This document shows, in pieces, positions 23,310-32,644 of a stretch of DNA of 64,000 bases. The position numbers were made by a program, and so were the translations under genes. The notes under the pieces were generated by a model. The model had not been told where the DNA came from. It was given only the letters and a program-made list of their open reading frames with translations, and ran no database searches. This DNA is from Streptomyces sp. NBC_01445 (GTDB taxonomy: Bacteria > Actinomycetota > Actinomycetes > Streptomycetales > Streptomycetaceae): the NCBI RefSeq assembly GCF_035918235.1, contig NZ_CP109485.1, positions 5,084,001 to 5,148,000 on the forward strand, given 5' to 3'. Within the stretch, counting starts at the first letter, position 1; each line of letters starts with the position of its first letter.

Positions 23310-24782
23310 ATGAGTCCAGTGCTCATCTCCGTCATCGGAGTCGTCGTACTCGTCGTGCTGCTCGCGCTCGTCGTCGTGACCCGGTACAAGGTGGCCGGGC
23401 CCAGCGAGGCGTTCATCGTCACCGGGCGGCGCGGGAAGCAGGCCACCGACCCGGAGACCGGCCGGGTGTTCACCGACAACAGCGGCCAGAAGGTCGTGGT
23501 CGGCGGCGGCGTCTTCGTCGTCCCGTTCGTCCAGCAGAAGTTCACCCTCGACCTGTCGTCGCGGCACATTCCGATCGCCGTGCGCGGCGCGGTCACGCTG
23601 CGCGGAGTGAAGGCCAACCTCGAGGGCGTCGCCATCGTCAAGGTCGGCGGCACCGAGGACTCGATCCGGGCCGCGGCCCAGCGCTTCCTCGCCCAGCAGG
23701 GCGGCATCGTCGGCTTCACGCAGGAGGTGCTCTCGGGCGCCCTGCGCTCCATCGTCGGCCGGATGTCGGTCGAGGACATCATCCGGGACCGGGCCGCGTT
23801 CGCCGGGCAGGTCGCCGAGGAGGCCGAGGCCAGCCTCTCCGGGCAGGGCCTCGTCCTCGACGCCTTCCAGATCCAGGACATCACCACCGAGGGCTCGTAC
23901 CTGGAGGACCTCGGCCGGCCCGAGGCCGCCCGCGCCAAGCAGGAGGCCGACATCGCCGAGGCGGTCGCGCGCCGCGCCGCCGAGCAGGCCCGGCTGAAGG
24001 CTGAGGAGGAGATCGCGATCGCGCAGCGGACCTTCTACCTGAAGCAGGCCGAGATCAAGGCCGAGACCGACGAGGCCGCGGCGCGTGCCGGGGCCGCCGG
24101 TCCGCTGGCCGAGGCCGCGCGCCGGCAGGAGGTGCTCGCCGAGCAGGAGAAGGTCGCCCAGCGCCAGGCGGCCCTGACCGACCGCGAGCTGGACACCCAG
24201 GTCCGTAAGCCCGCCGACGCCGCGCGCTACCAGGCCGAGCAGGAGGCGGAGGCCCGCCGTATCGGTCTGGTCAAGCAGGCGGAGGCCGACGCCGCGCGGT
24301 CGCGGCTGACCGGTGAGGGCGAGAAGGCGCACCGTGCGGCGCTCGCCGACGCCGTCCGCCTGGAGGGTGAGGCCGAGGCGGCCTCGATCGGCGCGAAGGG
24401 TGCCGCCGAGGCGGAGGCCATGCACAAGAAGGCCGACGCGTTCGCGCGGTACGGCGACGCCGCGGTGCTCCAGATGGTCGTCGAGGTGCTGCCGAGCGTC
24501 GTCGCGAAGGCGTCCGAGCCGCTGAGCGCCGTGGACAAGATGACGGTGATCTCGACGGACGGCGCGAGCCAGCTGTCGCGCACGGTCGCCGACAACGTCG
24601 CGCAGGGGGTCGAACTCCTCAGCTCCACCACGGGAGTCGACCTGGCGTCGCTCCTCAAGGGGCTTACTTCGGGATCGGGTTCGGCAGCTGCGGCCAAGGG
24701 GCAGGTGCCTGCGCCCGCGGCCGGATCCGCTTCCGCTTCCGCCGCGGACAGCAACGGCCGGATCGAGGTCGCCGGGGAGTAA
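23310..24782 (+). CDS. Flotillin family protein
   Basis: Membrane-microdomain scaffold of 490 residues. One N-terminal transmembrane helix (about 4-23) leads into an SPFH/band-7 domain (about 30-200: GPSEAFIVTGRRGKQ, GRMSVEDIIRDRAAFAGQV, LDAFQIQDITTEGSYLEDLG). A long Ala/Glu/Lys/Arg coiled coil (about 205-380) carries the EA-rich repeats typical of flotillins, followed by a C-terminal oligomerisation region and an Ala/Ser tail. The NfeD-like gene directly upstream is the standard partner. Confidence 0.93.
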   Translation: MSPVLISVIGVVVLVVLLALVVVTRYKVAGPSEAFIVTGRRGKQATDPETGRVFTDNSGQKVVVGGGVFVVPFVQQKFTLDLSSRHIPIAVRGAVTLRGVKANLEGVAIVKVGGTEDSIRAAAQRFLAQQGGIVGFTQEVLSGALRSIVGRMSVEDIIRDRAAFAGQVAEEAEASLSGQGLVLDAFQIQDITTEGSYLEDLGRPEAARAKQEADIAEAVARRAAEQARLKAEEEIAIAQRTFYLKQAEIKAETDEAAARAGAAGPLAEAARRQEVLAEQEKVAQRQAALTDRELDTQVRKPADAARYQAEQEAEARRIGLVKQAEADAARSRLTGEGEKAHRAALADAVRLEGEAEAASIGAKGAAEAEAMHKKADAFARYGDAAVLQMVVEVLPSVVAKASEPLSAVDKMTVISTDGASQLSRTVADNVAQGVELLSSTTGVDLASLLKGLTSGSGSAAAAKGQVPAPAAGSASASAADSNGRIEVAGE

Positions 24783-24902
24783 CTTCCCAGGCAGCGGCAT
24801 CAGCAGGGCGGCGTCCGCCGTATTCAGGTCGTCGGGATTCCGGTCCCGGGGCCGGTCTACGGGCATGGGCGCCGCCCTGTTGCCGTGACCGGCGCCGCCC
24901 CG

Positions 24903-25511
24903 TCAGTGCGTGGACACCAGTGGCCGTAGACGCGTCGTGCTCAGGCGGTCCACCAGTGGGGCGGCCCGGGTCGCGAGCGGGGTGAGCAGGAGGGCCAGAG
25001 TGGCGCCTACGGCCAGGCCCACCGCGACGTCGTGCGGGTAGTGCGCGCCGATCCACACCCGGGAGGCGCCCATCAGGACCGCCGCCGGGACCGCGATCAG
25101 GCCGATGCGGCGGTCGGCGAGCAGCAGCGTGACGGCCGCCGCGGCGGCGATCACCGCGTGGTTGCTGGGGAACGACCAGTCCCCGAGTGCCGGGCACGCC
25201 TCCACGGTCACCGTGTGGAGCGTGCGGCACGGACGCTGTTCGTCGACGACCGACTTGAACAGGGAGTTCACCGCATAGGCGACCACGACGATGACCGGGG
25301 ACGCGAGGGCCCGGGCCATCAGGACGCCGCCCTCGCCTCTCGCGCGCCACCACGCCGCGATCATGAGTACGGCGAAAAGCGCGAGCCCGTAGTCCGACCA
25401 GGCGGACACGACGGCGTTCACCGCGTGCGGAGTGCTGTGCGCCAGGTCGGTCACCCACGTGTAGAGACCGCCGTCCACGGACGCGCCGCTGAAGGCGAGG
25501 GGTGCGGTCAT
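24903..25511 (-). CDS. PAP2-family membrane phosphatase
   Basis: Integral membrane lipid phosphatase of 202 residues with five to six helices. The three PAP2 motifs are present: KSVVDEQRP (K-x6-RP), PSNHA (PSxH) and SRVWIGAHYPHDV (SR-x5-H-x3-D). It probably acts on undecaprenyl pyrophosphate or another lipid phosphate at the outer face. The start ATG 25511 overlaps the DedA stop codon (ATGA), so the two are coupled. Confidence 0.9.
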   Translation of the reverse strand: MTAPLAFSGASVDGGLYTWVTDLAHSTPHAVNAVVSAWSDYGLALFAVLMIAAWWRARGEGGVLMARALASPVIVVVAYAVNSLFKSVVDEQRPCRTLHTVTVEACPALGDWSFPSNHAVIAAAAAVTLLLADRRIGLIAVPAAVLMGASRVWIGAHYPHDVAVGLAVGATLALLLTPLATRAAPLVDRLSTTRLRPLVSTH

Positions 25512-26185
25512 GAAGTGCCCTCCTCCGCGGCGCGGCGCTCACGAGACCGGGCGCGGGAGCGCCACACCTCCAGGACCAGCGGGATCAGGGAGACGATGAC
25601 GACGAGGGCGACGATCGGCAGGAGGTAACGGTCGACGTTCGGCACCGACGAGCCGAGTCCGTAGCCCGCGAGGACCAGGCCGACCGTCCAGACGAGGCCG
25701 CCGACGACCTGCCACACCGTGAAGACCCGCGCCGGCACCCCGAGCGCTCCGGCCAGCGGATTGAGCACCGTACGGACGACGGGGACGAATCGGGCCAGGA
25801 CGATCGCCTTGGCGTGCCCGTACCGATCGAGAAGCTCCTCGGCGCGGGCCGCCCCCTCGTGCAGCCGCTTGGCTCTGCTGCGGGCGAGGAGCGCGCGGCC
25901 GCCGCGCCGCCCGATCCAGTACCCGGCCTGCGCTCCGGCCAGCGCGCCCACGACGGCGGCGGCCAGGACCTGCGGCAGCGAGAGGTGGACGGGCCCGTGC
26001 GAGCCGCCCGCGCACAGCAGGCCGGCCGTGAAGAGCAGCGAGTCGCCCGGCAGGAAGAACCCGACGAGCAGTCCGGTCTCCGCGAACAGGACGACGGCCA
26101 CGCCGAGGGCGCCGAAGGCGGACAGGAGGGAACCCGCGTCCAGCACGTTCACCGCTTGGGCGGCGGCGAGGGGGTCTACGGCCAT
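25508..26185 (-). CDS. DedA-family membrane protein
   Basis: Polytopic membrane protein of 225 residues of the DedA/VTT superfamily, implicated in recycling of undecaprenyl phosphate or other lipid scrambling. Signature features: ETGLLVGFFLPGDSLLFTAG, the G-x3-G region GAQAGYWIGRRGG and ARFVPVVRTVLNPLAGALG. Divergent from the BlaI-type repressor, whose operators lie in between, so it might share regulation. Co-occurrence with a PAP2 phosphatase fits lipid-carrier recycling. Confidence 0.9.
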   Translation of the reverse strand: MAVDPLAAAQAVNVLDAGSLLSAFGALGVAVVLFAETGLLVGFFLPGDSLLFTAGLLCAGGSHGPVHLSLPQVLAAAVVGALAGAQAGYWIGRRGGRALLARSRAKRLHEGAARAEELLDRYGHAKAIVLARFVPVVRTVLNPLAGALGVPARVFTVWQVVGGLVWTVGLVLAGYGLGSSVPNVDRYLLPIVALVVIVSLIPLVLEVWRSRARSRERRAAEEGTS

Positions 26186-26255
26186 GGGGCCGCTCCTCTC
26201 TCGGTCGTCTCATAATGGGCTGAACGGCGGCCGCGAGCCGGCGCGCCGACCGCAC

Positions 26256-26292
26256 GACTACAGTCGTGTAGACGGTCTACTCAACTGTAGAC
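26256..26292. promoter_or_regulatory. Two tandem BlaI/MecI-type operators
   Basis: Two 18-bp dyads fit GTCTACA-N4-TGTAGAC: gactaca-gtcg-tgtagac (26256-26273) and gtctact-caac-tgtagac (26275-26292), each with one mismatch between half sites and 19 bp centre to centre. They contain the TACA/TGTA core of BlaI/MecI sites and end 24 bp before the repressor start, so they most likely mediate autoregulation. Confidence 0.7.
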
Positions 26293-26315
26293 GAAGAAGA
26301 GCGGAGGATCGTTCC

Positions 26316-26741
26316 ATGGCCGAGGAGCAGGAACGGCGTCCCGCGGGCGAGCTGGAGGCGAGCGTCCTCGCCGCGCTCTGGGCCGCCGAGACGCCGCTCA
26401 CACCCGGCGAGGTGCAGCGGGCGCTCGCCGACGGCCTGGCCCGCACCACCGTGACCACGATCCTGACCCGGCTCTACGGCAAGGGGACGGTCACCCGGGA
26501 CCGGGCGGGCCGCGGCTACGCGTACCGGCCCGCGCAGGACGCGCACGGGCTCACGGCCCGCCGTATGCACGCCGAACTCGACAAGGACGAGGACCGCGGC
26601 ACGGTGCTGGCCCGTTTCGTCTCCGAGCTGAGCAGCGAGGACGAGCAGATGCTGCGCGCGCTGCTCGACGGCGACGGCGGAGGCGACAGCGGTACCGAAG
26701 GCGGCACAGGGAGCGGCGACCCCGGAGGTACCGGCCGATGA
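26316..26741 (+). CDS. BlaI/MecI/CopY-family transcriptional repressor
   Basis: Winged-helix repressor of 141 residues. The DNA-binding region (about 11-75) reads LEASVLAALWAAETPLTPGE, VQRALADGLARTTVTTILTR and LYGKGTVTRDRAGRGYAYRP; the C-terminal dimer region contains FVSELSSEDEQMLRALL, and the last 20 residues are Gly/Asp-rich. It overlaps the M56 peptidase gene (ATGA). In BlaR1-type systems the partner protease inactivates the repressor. Tandem operators sit immediately upstream. ATG 26316 is chosen because it directly follows the operator region. Confidence 0.9.
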   Translation: MAEEQERRPAGELEASVLAALWAAETPLTPGEVQRALADGLARTTVTTILTRLYGKGTVTRDRAGRGYAYRPAQDAHGLTARRMHAELDKDEDRGTVLARFVSELSSEDEQMLRALLDGDGGGDSGTEGGTGSGDPGGTGR

Positions 26742-27676
26742 TCTTCGCCGTCTGGATCCCGCTGCTCATGCCGCTGCTCGCCGTGCCCGCCGCGCGGCGC
26801 GCCGCCGAGTGGCTGCCGCCCCGCGCGGCGGCGTGGACGCTGGCGGGCTTCTCCGTCGTCCTCGCCGGGTCCAGCACGGCCTCGCTCGGACTCCTCGCCT
26901 CCGCCGGGGCGCTGCGGCTGCCTCCCGTGGCCGCCCTCGGGCGTCTGTCGCCACCCCTCCTCGGCGACGGCTCCCCGGTGCTCGTTCCCGCGTCGGTCCT
27001 CGCCGCGCTCGCGTTGGCTGCTGGCGCGTTCGCGCTGGTCCGTACGGGGCTGCGGCAGCGGCGCGAGATGCGGGCGGCCCGCGCCGGGTCCGCCGGCGCC
27101 GACGAACTCTCCGTGCGGCCGGACGAACTCCCGTACGCCTACGCCCTTCCGGGCCGCCCCGGCCGGATCGTCGTGACGACGGGGATGCTGCGGTCCCTCG
27201 ACGCGCGGGAGCGCGAGGTGCTCTTCGCGCACGAGCGCGCCCACCTCGCGGGCCGCCACCACCTGTTCCTCGCGGCGGCCGAACTGGCCGTCACCCTGCA
27301 CCCGATGCTGCGCGGTCTGCGCGAACCCCTTGCCTACGCGCTCGAGCGCTGGGCGGACGAGTCCGCCGCCACCGCGACGGGCGACCGGGCGCTCACCGCG
27401 CGCGCGATCGGCCGGGCCGCTCTCGCCGCGGCCCGCTTCCCGGGGGCCGGATCACGGCCCCGTACGGCGCTCGCCGTCGCGGCCGGCCCGGTGCCGCGGC
27501 GCGTCACCGCCCTGCTGACCACGAACGCCACGTCGGCCCGCCCGCGCAAGGCGCTGCGGCGCGCGCTGGCCGGCGCGCTCCTGGTGTGCGCGGCGCTCTC
27601 GGCCGGCGCGGTCGCCGACGCGGCTCACGACCTGCACGCGGGCGTGGAGGTCGCCCAGGGAGAGACCGGCCGCTGA
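26738..27676 (+). CDS. M56-family (BlaR1-like) membrane metallopeptidase
   Basis: Integral membrane zinc protease of 312 residues. It has transmembrane helices at the N-terminus and around 80-100, then a cytoplasmic protease domain with FAHERAHLAGRHH (HExxH) and a downstream ERWADESAA segment providing the third ligand. A final helix lies near 285-300. The C-terminal penicillin-binding sensor of true BlaR1 is missing, so the signal is unknown. Start ATG 26738 overlaps the repressor stop. Confidence 0.88.
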   Translation: MIFAVWIPLLMPLLAVPAARRAAEWLPPRAAAWTLAGFSVVLAGSSTASLGLLASAGALRLPPVAALGRLSPPLLGDGSPVLVPASVLAALALAAGAFALVRTGLRQRREMRAARAGSAGADELSVRPDELPYAYALPGRPGRIVVTTGMLRSLDAREREVLFAHERAHLAGRHHLFLAAAELAVTLHPMLRGLREPLAYALERWADESAATATGDRALTARAIGRAALAAARFPGAGSRPRTALAVAAGPVPRRVTALLTTNATSARPRKALRRALAGALLVCAALSAGAVADAAHDLHAGVEVAQGETGR

Positions 27677-27703
27677 ATCCGGCCTCCTCGCGCGCGTGGC
27701 CCG

Positions 27704-29059
27704 TCACTTACCCGTCTTCACCGTCCAGCTGACGCTGTTGGACGCCGCCCGGATCGCCGCCGGGTCCCGCAGCGACGCGCTGCTGTCGACGGCGGTCGCC
27801 GTGATGGTGTGCATGCCCTTGCGCGCGCCGAGCTCCTTGCCGGTGACGCTGTGCTCCGCGGCGGCGCGGCGCACCTCGACCCCGTCGACGTACCAGTGCA
27901 CGCGCACGTCGGACAGGCCCTTGGCGAGCGGCGCGAGGTCCACGCGGATGTGGTCCTGGGGGCGCAGGGTGCGGGCGGTGGGGGTGCGGGCCGTGAGCAC
28001 GTCGGCGTCGCGGTAGAAGCCGGCGATCATCGCCTCGCGGCCGACGAGGTTGAACTGCTCGGTGTCCAGGGCGCGCATGATCGAGTTCTGGGTGGGGCGG
28101 TAGATCCCGTACTCGTAGTAGCCGCCGCCCTCGTACGTGCCCACGGTCCCGCCCGCCGGGTCGCTCTCGCCGAGCCAGCGGTACCACTTGGCCTTGGCGC
28201 CGGACATGCCGTCCGCCGTCTGGATGCTGGTGTTGGGCTCGACGGGCTCCGCGCCGGGGTACCTGCCGTAGCCGTCGTACTGGTACTCGTCGGCCAGCAG
28301 GCCTATGGAGTGGCCCAGTTCGTGGGCGCCGATCAGGTACGAGCGGTCGTTGTCGGAGGACATCGTGGCGATGCCGGTGTGCCCGGCCGTCGACTGGACG
28401 CCGCTGTAACCGGCGCCGCCGTACTTCGTGGCGTTCGAGACGACGAAGACGATGTCGGAGTCCGGGGCCTGCTGTGCGTACGAGTCGACCTTCTTCTCGT
28501 CGATGCACAGCAGCCGCTCGACGTCGTCGCAGAAGAAGTAACTACTGAGCGCGGTGTCCTTGACGACGTCCTGGGTGGGATCCCCGGAGACACCCGATTC
28601 GTTCGAGACCGCGTTGACGAGCCAGAAGTTGAAGAGGCCCTTGTAGCTCTTGTACGGCTCGATCGCGAAGATCGAGGCGAGCTTGGACTCGGCGTCCTGC
28701 CTGAAGTCCTCCTGCTGGTCCGCCGTGTAGCCGTCGCCCATGATCACGAGGTCGAGGCGGCCCTCGGAGGGGCCCGTCTTCTGCAGCGCGGTGACCTCGC
28801 CGTCCGGGGCGGCCGTCGCGGGCGCGCGCCTCTCCTTACGGATCTCCGCCGGTACGGCGGCGGGAACCTGGACGTGCCGGCCCTCTCCGTGGGAGTCGGC
28901 GAAGTACTCGACCGTACGGGTCCCCGTGTCGGAACGGCCCGCGGCTTCGGCGGCGTCGGCGTGACCGGCGAGGCCGGCACCACCGAGGGCGGCGGCCGCG
29001 AGTACACCGGCGAGGAGCGCGGCAGGCAGGGGGCGGCGCGGGGACTTGGGTATCGGCAC
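27704..29059 (-). CDS. Secreted M64-family metallopeptidase
   Basis: Secreted zinc peptidase of 451 residues of the IgA peptidase M64 family. Signal peptide about 1-37; an N-terminal M64 domain; catalytic region LDLVIMGDGYTADQQEDF, VFVVSNATKYGGAGYSG and IGAHELGHSIGLLADEY (HExxH plus a downstream Glu). The C-terminal 90 residues form an Ig-like/beta domain (VRVHWYVDGVEV, KGMHTITATAVDSSASL). The start is GTG 29059. Convergent with the M56 gene, 27 bp apart. Despite the family name, a general extracellular protease role is likely. Confidence 0.9.
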   Translation of the reverse strand: MPIPKSPRRPLPAALLAGVLAAAALGGAGLAGHADAAEAAGRSDTGTRTVEYFADSHGEGRHVQVPAAVPAEIRKERRAPATAAPDGEVTALQKTGPSEGRLDLVIMGDGYTADQQEDFRQDAESKLASIFAIEPYKSYKGLFNFWLVNAVSNESGVSGDPTQDVVKDTALSSYFFCDDVERLLCIDEKKVDSYAQQAPDSDIVFVVSNATKYGGAGYSGVQSTAGHTGIATMSSDNDRSYLIGAHELGHSIGLLADEYQYDGYGRYPGAEPVEPNTSIQTADGMSGAKAKWYRWLGESDPAGGTVGTYEGGGYYEYGIYRPTQNSIMRALDTEQFNLVGREAMIAGFYRDADVLTARTPTARTLRPQDHIRVDLAPLAKGLSDVRVHWYVDGVEVRRAAAEHSVTGKELGARKGMHTITATAVDSSASLRDPAAIRAASNSVSWTVKTGK

Positions 29060-29237
29060 GAGGACCTCGGGTACTCAAGTAGGAGACATAAGTGCTGGGT
29101 TAATCAGACTTAATCGGTCGATCAACCTAGGGGGTGGCGTGACGGCTGACAAGGGGTAAGACTCAAGTGCCCTGCGGCGAAGAACAGTTGCGGGTGCGGA
29201 ACCACGGAGCGGGACAGGAAGGGCGGCGCGCCGCACG

Positions 29238-30692
29238 ATGACGCACGACAGCACCCCGGAGGCGGGCGGCCCCGGCTCCATACCGGACGGGGAACCCGGC
29301 CTCGTACCGGACGCCGAGCCCGCCGAACCTGCCGACGAACCCATCGGCCGCCGCGTCCTGCGTCTGCGTACGGAACGCGGGTTGACCCAGCGCCAGGTCG
29401 CCGAGCCCGTCTACACGCCCGCCTACATCTCCACCCTGGAAGCGGGCCGCGTCCGCCCCTCCGACGCCGCCCTGCGGCATGTCGCCGAGCGCCTCGGAGT
29501 GACCTACGAGGAGCTCACGACGGGGCAGCCCGCCCACCTCGCCACCCGGCTGCGCCTGCGCCTCACCGAGGCCCAGCGCGGGCTCACCACGGGCGCCGCC
29601 GAGGAGGCCGCCGTCCTCTACGAGAAGCTGCGTGCCGAGGCCGAGCGGCACGGCCTCACCGCCGAACAGGCCGCCGCCGAACTCGGCCTCGGCGAGTGCG
29701 CCCTGGAGACCGGCGAACTCCCCGCCGCCCACCGGCACTTCGAGGCCGCCGAAGCGCTGCTCGTCGCAGTAGGCGCACCGCTGCCCCAGCGCGCCCCCGT
29801 CGTGCGCGCGCGTGCCCTCGCGCACTACCTCTCCGGAGAGCTGCGGTACGCGTGCTACCTCCTGGAGTCCGCGCTCGACGAGCTGAACACCAGCGGCCTG
29901 CACGACCCGGACGCCCTGCTGCTGCTCTACACCGCGACCATCGCCCCGTACATGGACATGGGCGCCCACGCGCGCGCCGCGCAGGCCGCCGAGCTGGCGC
30001 TCTCGCTGGCCCCGCAGGCCGGGGACCCCGTACTCGTCGCCAAGATGCACCGCTCGGTGGCCCGTACGCTCCTCGCCGAGGGCCGCGCCGCGGAGGCCGA
30101 CGCCTCCCTGAGCAAGGCCGCCGAGCTGTACCAGCGGCTCCAGATCCGCACCGAACTCGCGCACTGCCACTGGATGCGTGGCTATGTGCACGCCCAGGAC
30201 GGCCGACTCGCCGACGCGGAAAGGGAGTTGAGAACCGCGCGCGACATGCTGTCGGCCAAGCGGGCGGTGCTCTACACGACGCAGGTCGAGGTGGAGCTGG
30301 CCGACGTACTGCGCCGCAGGGGCAGCAGCGACGAGGCGGCCGCGCTGCTGCGGGCCCTGCTCGGCGACCTGAATCCGGAGCGCGGCGCCGTCCACGCGGC
30401 GGGCGCGCACCGGCTGCTCGGCATCATCGCGGAGGAGTCGGGGGCCGCGGGCGACCCGGAGGACACGGCGGCGGCCGAGGCCGCGGAGGAGCACTACGTC
30501 ACCGCACTGAGCCTGCTCGAACGCGCCGGCGCGGCGGGCGACCTGGCCGACCTGTGCCGCCTGCTCGGCGACCTCTACCGCCGCACGGGCCGTATCGACG
30601 CCGCCCTCGACACGTACCGCACGGGCCTCGGACACCGCGCCGCGCCCGGCACCACCACCCTCGGCCCGGCACCCGCCGAGCCGCCCGTGTGA
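29238..30692 (+). CDS. XRE-family regulator with TPR repeats
   Basis: Transcriptional regulator of 484 residues. A helix-turn-helix (about 36-95: IGRRVLRLRTERGLTQRQVA, YISTLEAGRVRPSDAALRHV) is followed by a long series of TPR-like helices (about 105-470) with repeated A-x-G-x-L-x-A-Y/A patterns. This resembles the TPR-containing regulators of the SARP-like/Rgg-type class that sense small ligands or peptides. Acidic Pro/Glu-rich N-terminal 35 residues. No autoregulatory site was found. Confidence 0.85.
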   Translation: MTHDSTPEAGGPGSIPDGEPGLVPDAEPAEPADEPIGRRVLRLRTERGLTQRQVAEPVYTPAYISTLEAGRVRPSDAALRHVAERLGVTYEELTTGQPAHLATRLRLRLTEAQRGLTTGAAEEAAVLYEKLRAEAERHGLTAEQAAAELGLGECALETGELPAAHRHFEAAEALLVAVGAPLPQRAPVVRARALAHYLSGELRYACYLLESALDELNTSGLHDPDALLLLYTATIAPYMDMGAHARAAQAAELALSLAPQAGDPVLVAKMHRSVARTLLAEGRAAEADASLSKAAELYQRLQIRTELAHCHWMRGYVHAQDGRLADAERELRTARDMLSAKRAVLYTTQVEVELADVLRRRGSSDEAAALLRALLGDLNPERGAVHAAGAHRLLGIIAEESGAAGDPEDTAAAEAAEEHYVTALSLLERAGAAGDLADLCRLLGDLYRRTGRIDAALDTYRTGLGHRAAPGTTTLGPAPAEPPV

Positions 30693-30702
30693 CCGGGAAG
30701 CC

Positions 30703-30732
30703 ATCCACAGGCTGGAGTTATCCACAGGCTGG
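30703..30732 (+). repeat. Direct repeat containing a DnaA-box-like motif
   Basis: The 13-mer atccacaggctgg occurs at 30703-30715 and 30720-30732, 17 bp apart. The second copy is preceded by TT, giving TTATCCACA (30718-30726), a perfect match to the classical DnaA box. The location is between the XRE-TPR regulator and the S9 peptidase, far from any replication gene in view. Confidence 0.55.
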
Positions 30733-30778
30733 GGAACCTCGTCGGCGGATTGTCGGCCGGTGGAGGCACTATGGGGCC

Positions 30779-32593
30779 ATGACTGAGAGCAACGGGGCCC
30801 CTCGGGGGGCGGGCGGCGGATCCATGCCGGACTGGGAGAAGCGCTTCCGTGCGCCGCGGGTGTCCCTGCCCGACTGGGCGGAGGACGCGCCGGACCGCTC
30901 CCTGTTCGTGTCGAACGCGACGGGGACGTACGAGCTGTACGCGTGGGACCGGGCGACGGGCGAGCAGCGCAGAGCGACGGACCGGCCGAACGGGACGACG
31001 GACGGCGTCCTGTCCCCCGACGGCGAGTGGATCTGGTGGTTCAGCGACAAGGACGGCGACGAGTTCGGGGTGTGGCTGCGCCAGCCCTTCGGCGGGGGCG
31101 ACGACGTCCCCGCGGTGGACGGGCTCGAAGCCTCGTACCCGGCGGGCCTGGCCATCGGGAGGGACGGTTCGACGGCGGTCGTGGGCCGCTCCACGGACGA
31201 GGACGGCACGACGATCCATGTCGTCCGCGACGGCGGCGCGCCCCAGGAGATCTACCGGCACCGCGAATCGGCCGGCGTCGGTGACCTCTCGCACGACGGC
31301 ACCCTCATCGCCATCGAGCACACGGAGCACGGAGACGCCATGCACTCGGCGCTGCGTGTGGTGCGGCCCGACGGGACGACGGTCGCCGAGCTCGACGACA
31401 CCAAGGGCGGCATGCAGGAGCTGGGCCTGGAAGTCCTGGGCTTCGCTCCGGTCGACGGGGACAACCGGCTCCTCGTCGGGCATCAGCGGCGCGGACGCTG
31501 GGAGCCGATGGTGTGGGACGTGGCGTCGGGCGAGGAGACCGATCTCGCCCTCGACCTGCCCGGTGACGTCTCCGCCGAGTGGTATCCGGACGGCTCCGCC
31601 CTCCTGGTCGCGCACAGCTTCGAGGCCCGCAGCGACCTGTGGCGGTACGAGGTCGGCTCGGGCGCGCTGACCCGCGTCGAGACGCCGCCGGGCACGGTGT
31701 CGGGGGCGACGGCGCGGCCCGACGGCAGCGTGGAGTACCTGTGGTCCTCGGCGGCGGAGCCATCGGTCGTCCGGTCCACGTCGGGTGGCGTGGTCCTCGA
31801 TCCGCCCGGGCTCAAGGCGCCCGCGTCGGTGCCGGTGGAGGACGTGTGGGTCGAGGGGCCCGGCGGCCGCATCCACGCCCTCGTACAGAAGCCGGCGGGG
31901 ACGACGGGGCCGCTGCCCACCGTGTTCGAGGTGCACGGGGGGCCGACGTGGCACGACAGCGACTCGTTCGCGGCCGGACCCGCGGCCTGGGTGGACCACG
32001 GGTACGCGGTGGTCCGGGTCAACTACCGGGGCTCGACCGGATACGGGCGCGAGTGGACGGACGCGCTCAAGCACCGCGTCGGCCTCATCGAGCTGGAGGA
32101 CGTCTCGGCGGTCCGCGAGTGGGCCGTGTCGTCCGGGCTCGCCGACCCGGACCGGCTCGTCCTCGCGGGCGGCTCGTGGGGCGGATACCTCACGCTCCTC
32201 GGCGTCGGCACCCAGCCGGACGTCTGGGCGGTGGGCCTCGCGGCCGTGCCCGTCGCGGACTACGTCACGGCGTACCACGACGAGATGGAGGCCCTCAAGG
32301 CGCTGGACCGCACGCTGTTCGGCGGCACCCCTGAAGAGGTCCCCGACCGCTTCACCGCCTCGTCCCCGCTGACGTACGTGGACGAGGTGAAGGCCCCGGT
32401 CTACATCTCGGCAGGGGTCAACGACCCGCGGTGCCCGATCCGCCAGATCGACAACTATGTGGACCGGCTCGCGGCACGCGGCGCGACGCACGAGGTGTAC
32501 CGGTACGACGCGGGGCACGGTTCGCTCGTCGTGGAGGAGCGGATCAAGCAGGTGCGGCTGGAGCTGGACTTCGCGGCGCGCCATCTGACCTGA
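30779..32593 (+). CDS. S9-family serine peptidase (prolyl oligopeptidase type)
   Basis: Cytoplasmic oligopeptidase or acylaminoacyl peptidase of 604 residues. The N-terminal two-thirds is a beta-propeller-like region (WDRATGEQRRAT, SPDGEWIWWFSDKDGDEF, SHDGTLIAIEHTEHGD). The C-terminal alpha/beta hydrolase domain (about 350-604) has VFEVHGGPTWHD, VRVNYRGSTGYGREW, nucleophile Ser in GGSWGGYLTLL, Asp in VNDPRCP and His in AGHGSLV. No signal peptide. ATG 30779 is chosen because the following frame matches the expected N-terminus. Confidence 0.92.
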   Translation: MTESNGAPRGAGGGSMPDWEKRFRAPRVSLPDWAEDAPDRSLFVSNATGTYELYAWDRATGEQRRATDRPNGTTDGVLSPDGEWIWWFSDKDGDEFGVWLRQPFGGGDDVPAVDGLEASYPAGLAIGRDGSTAVVGRSTDEDGTTIHVVRDGGAPQEIYRHRESAGVGDLSHDGTLIAIEHTEHGDAMHSALRVVRPDGTTVAELDDTKGGMQELGLEVLGFAPVDGDNRLLVGHQRRGRWEPMVWDVASGEETDLALDLPGDVSAEWYPDGSALLVAHSFEARSDLWRYEVGSGALTRVETPPGTVSGATARPDGSVEYLWSSAAEPSVVRSTSGGVVLDPPGLKAPASVPVEDVWVEGPGGRIHALVQKPAGTTGPLPTVFEVHGGPTWHDSDSFAAGPAAWVDHGYAVVRVNYRGSTGYGREWTDALKHRVGLIELEDVSAVREWAVSSGLADPDRLVLAGGSWGGYLTLLGVGTQPDVWAVGLAAVPVADYVTAYHDEMEALKALDRTLFGGTPEEVPDRFTASSPLTYVDEVKAPVYISAGVNDPRCPIRQIDNYVDRLAARGATHEVYRYDAGHGSLVVEERIKQVRLELDFAARHLT

Positions 32594-32644
32594 CGGCGAC
32601 GCTCTCGCGCGGGGCGGGCACGGGGACGCGAGGCTACGGGTCCC

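Noticed and set aside
26738..27676. Classification of the M56 protein as a true beta-lactam sensor BlaR1
   Set aside because: The extracellular penicillin-binding domain and a beta-lactamase gene are both missing.
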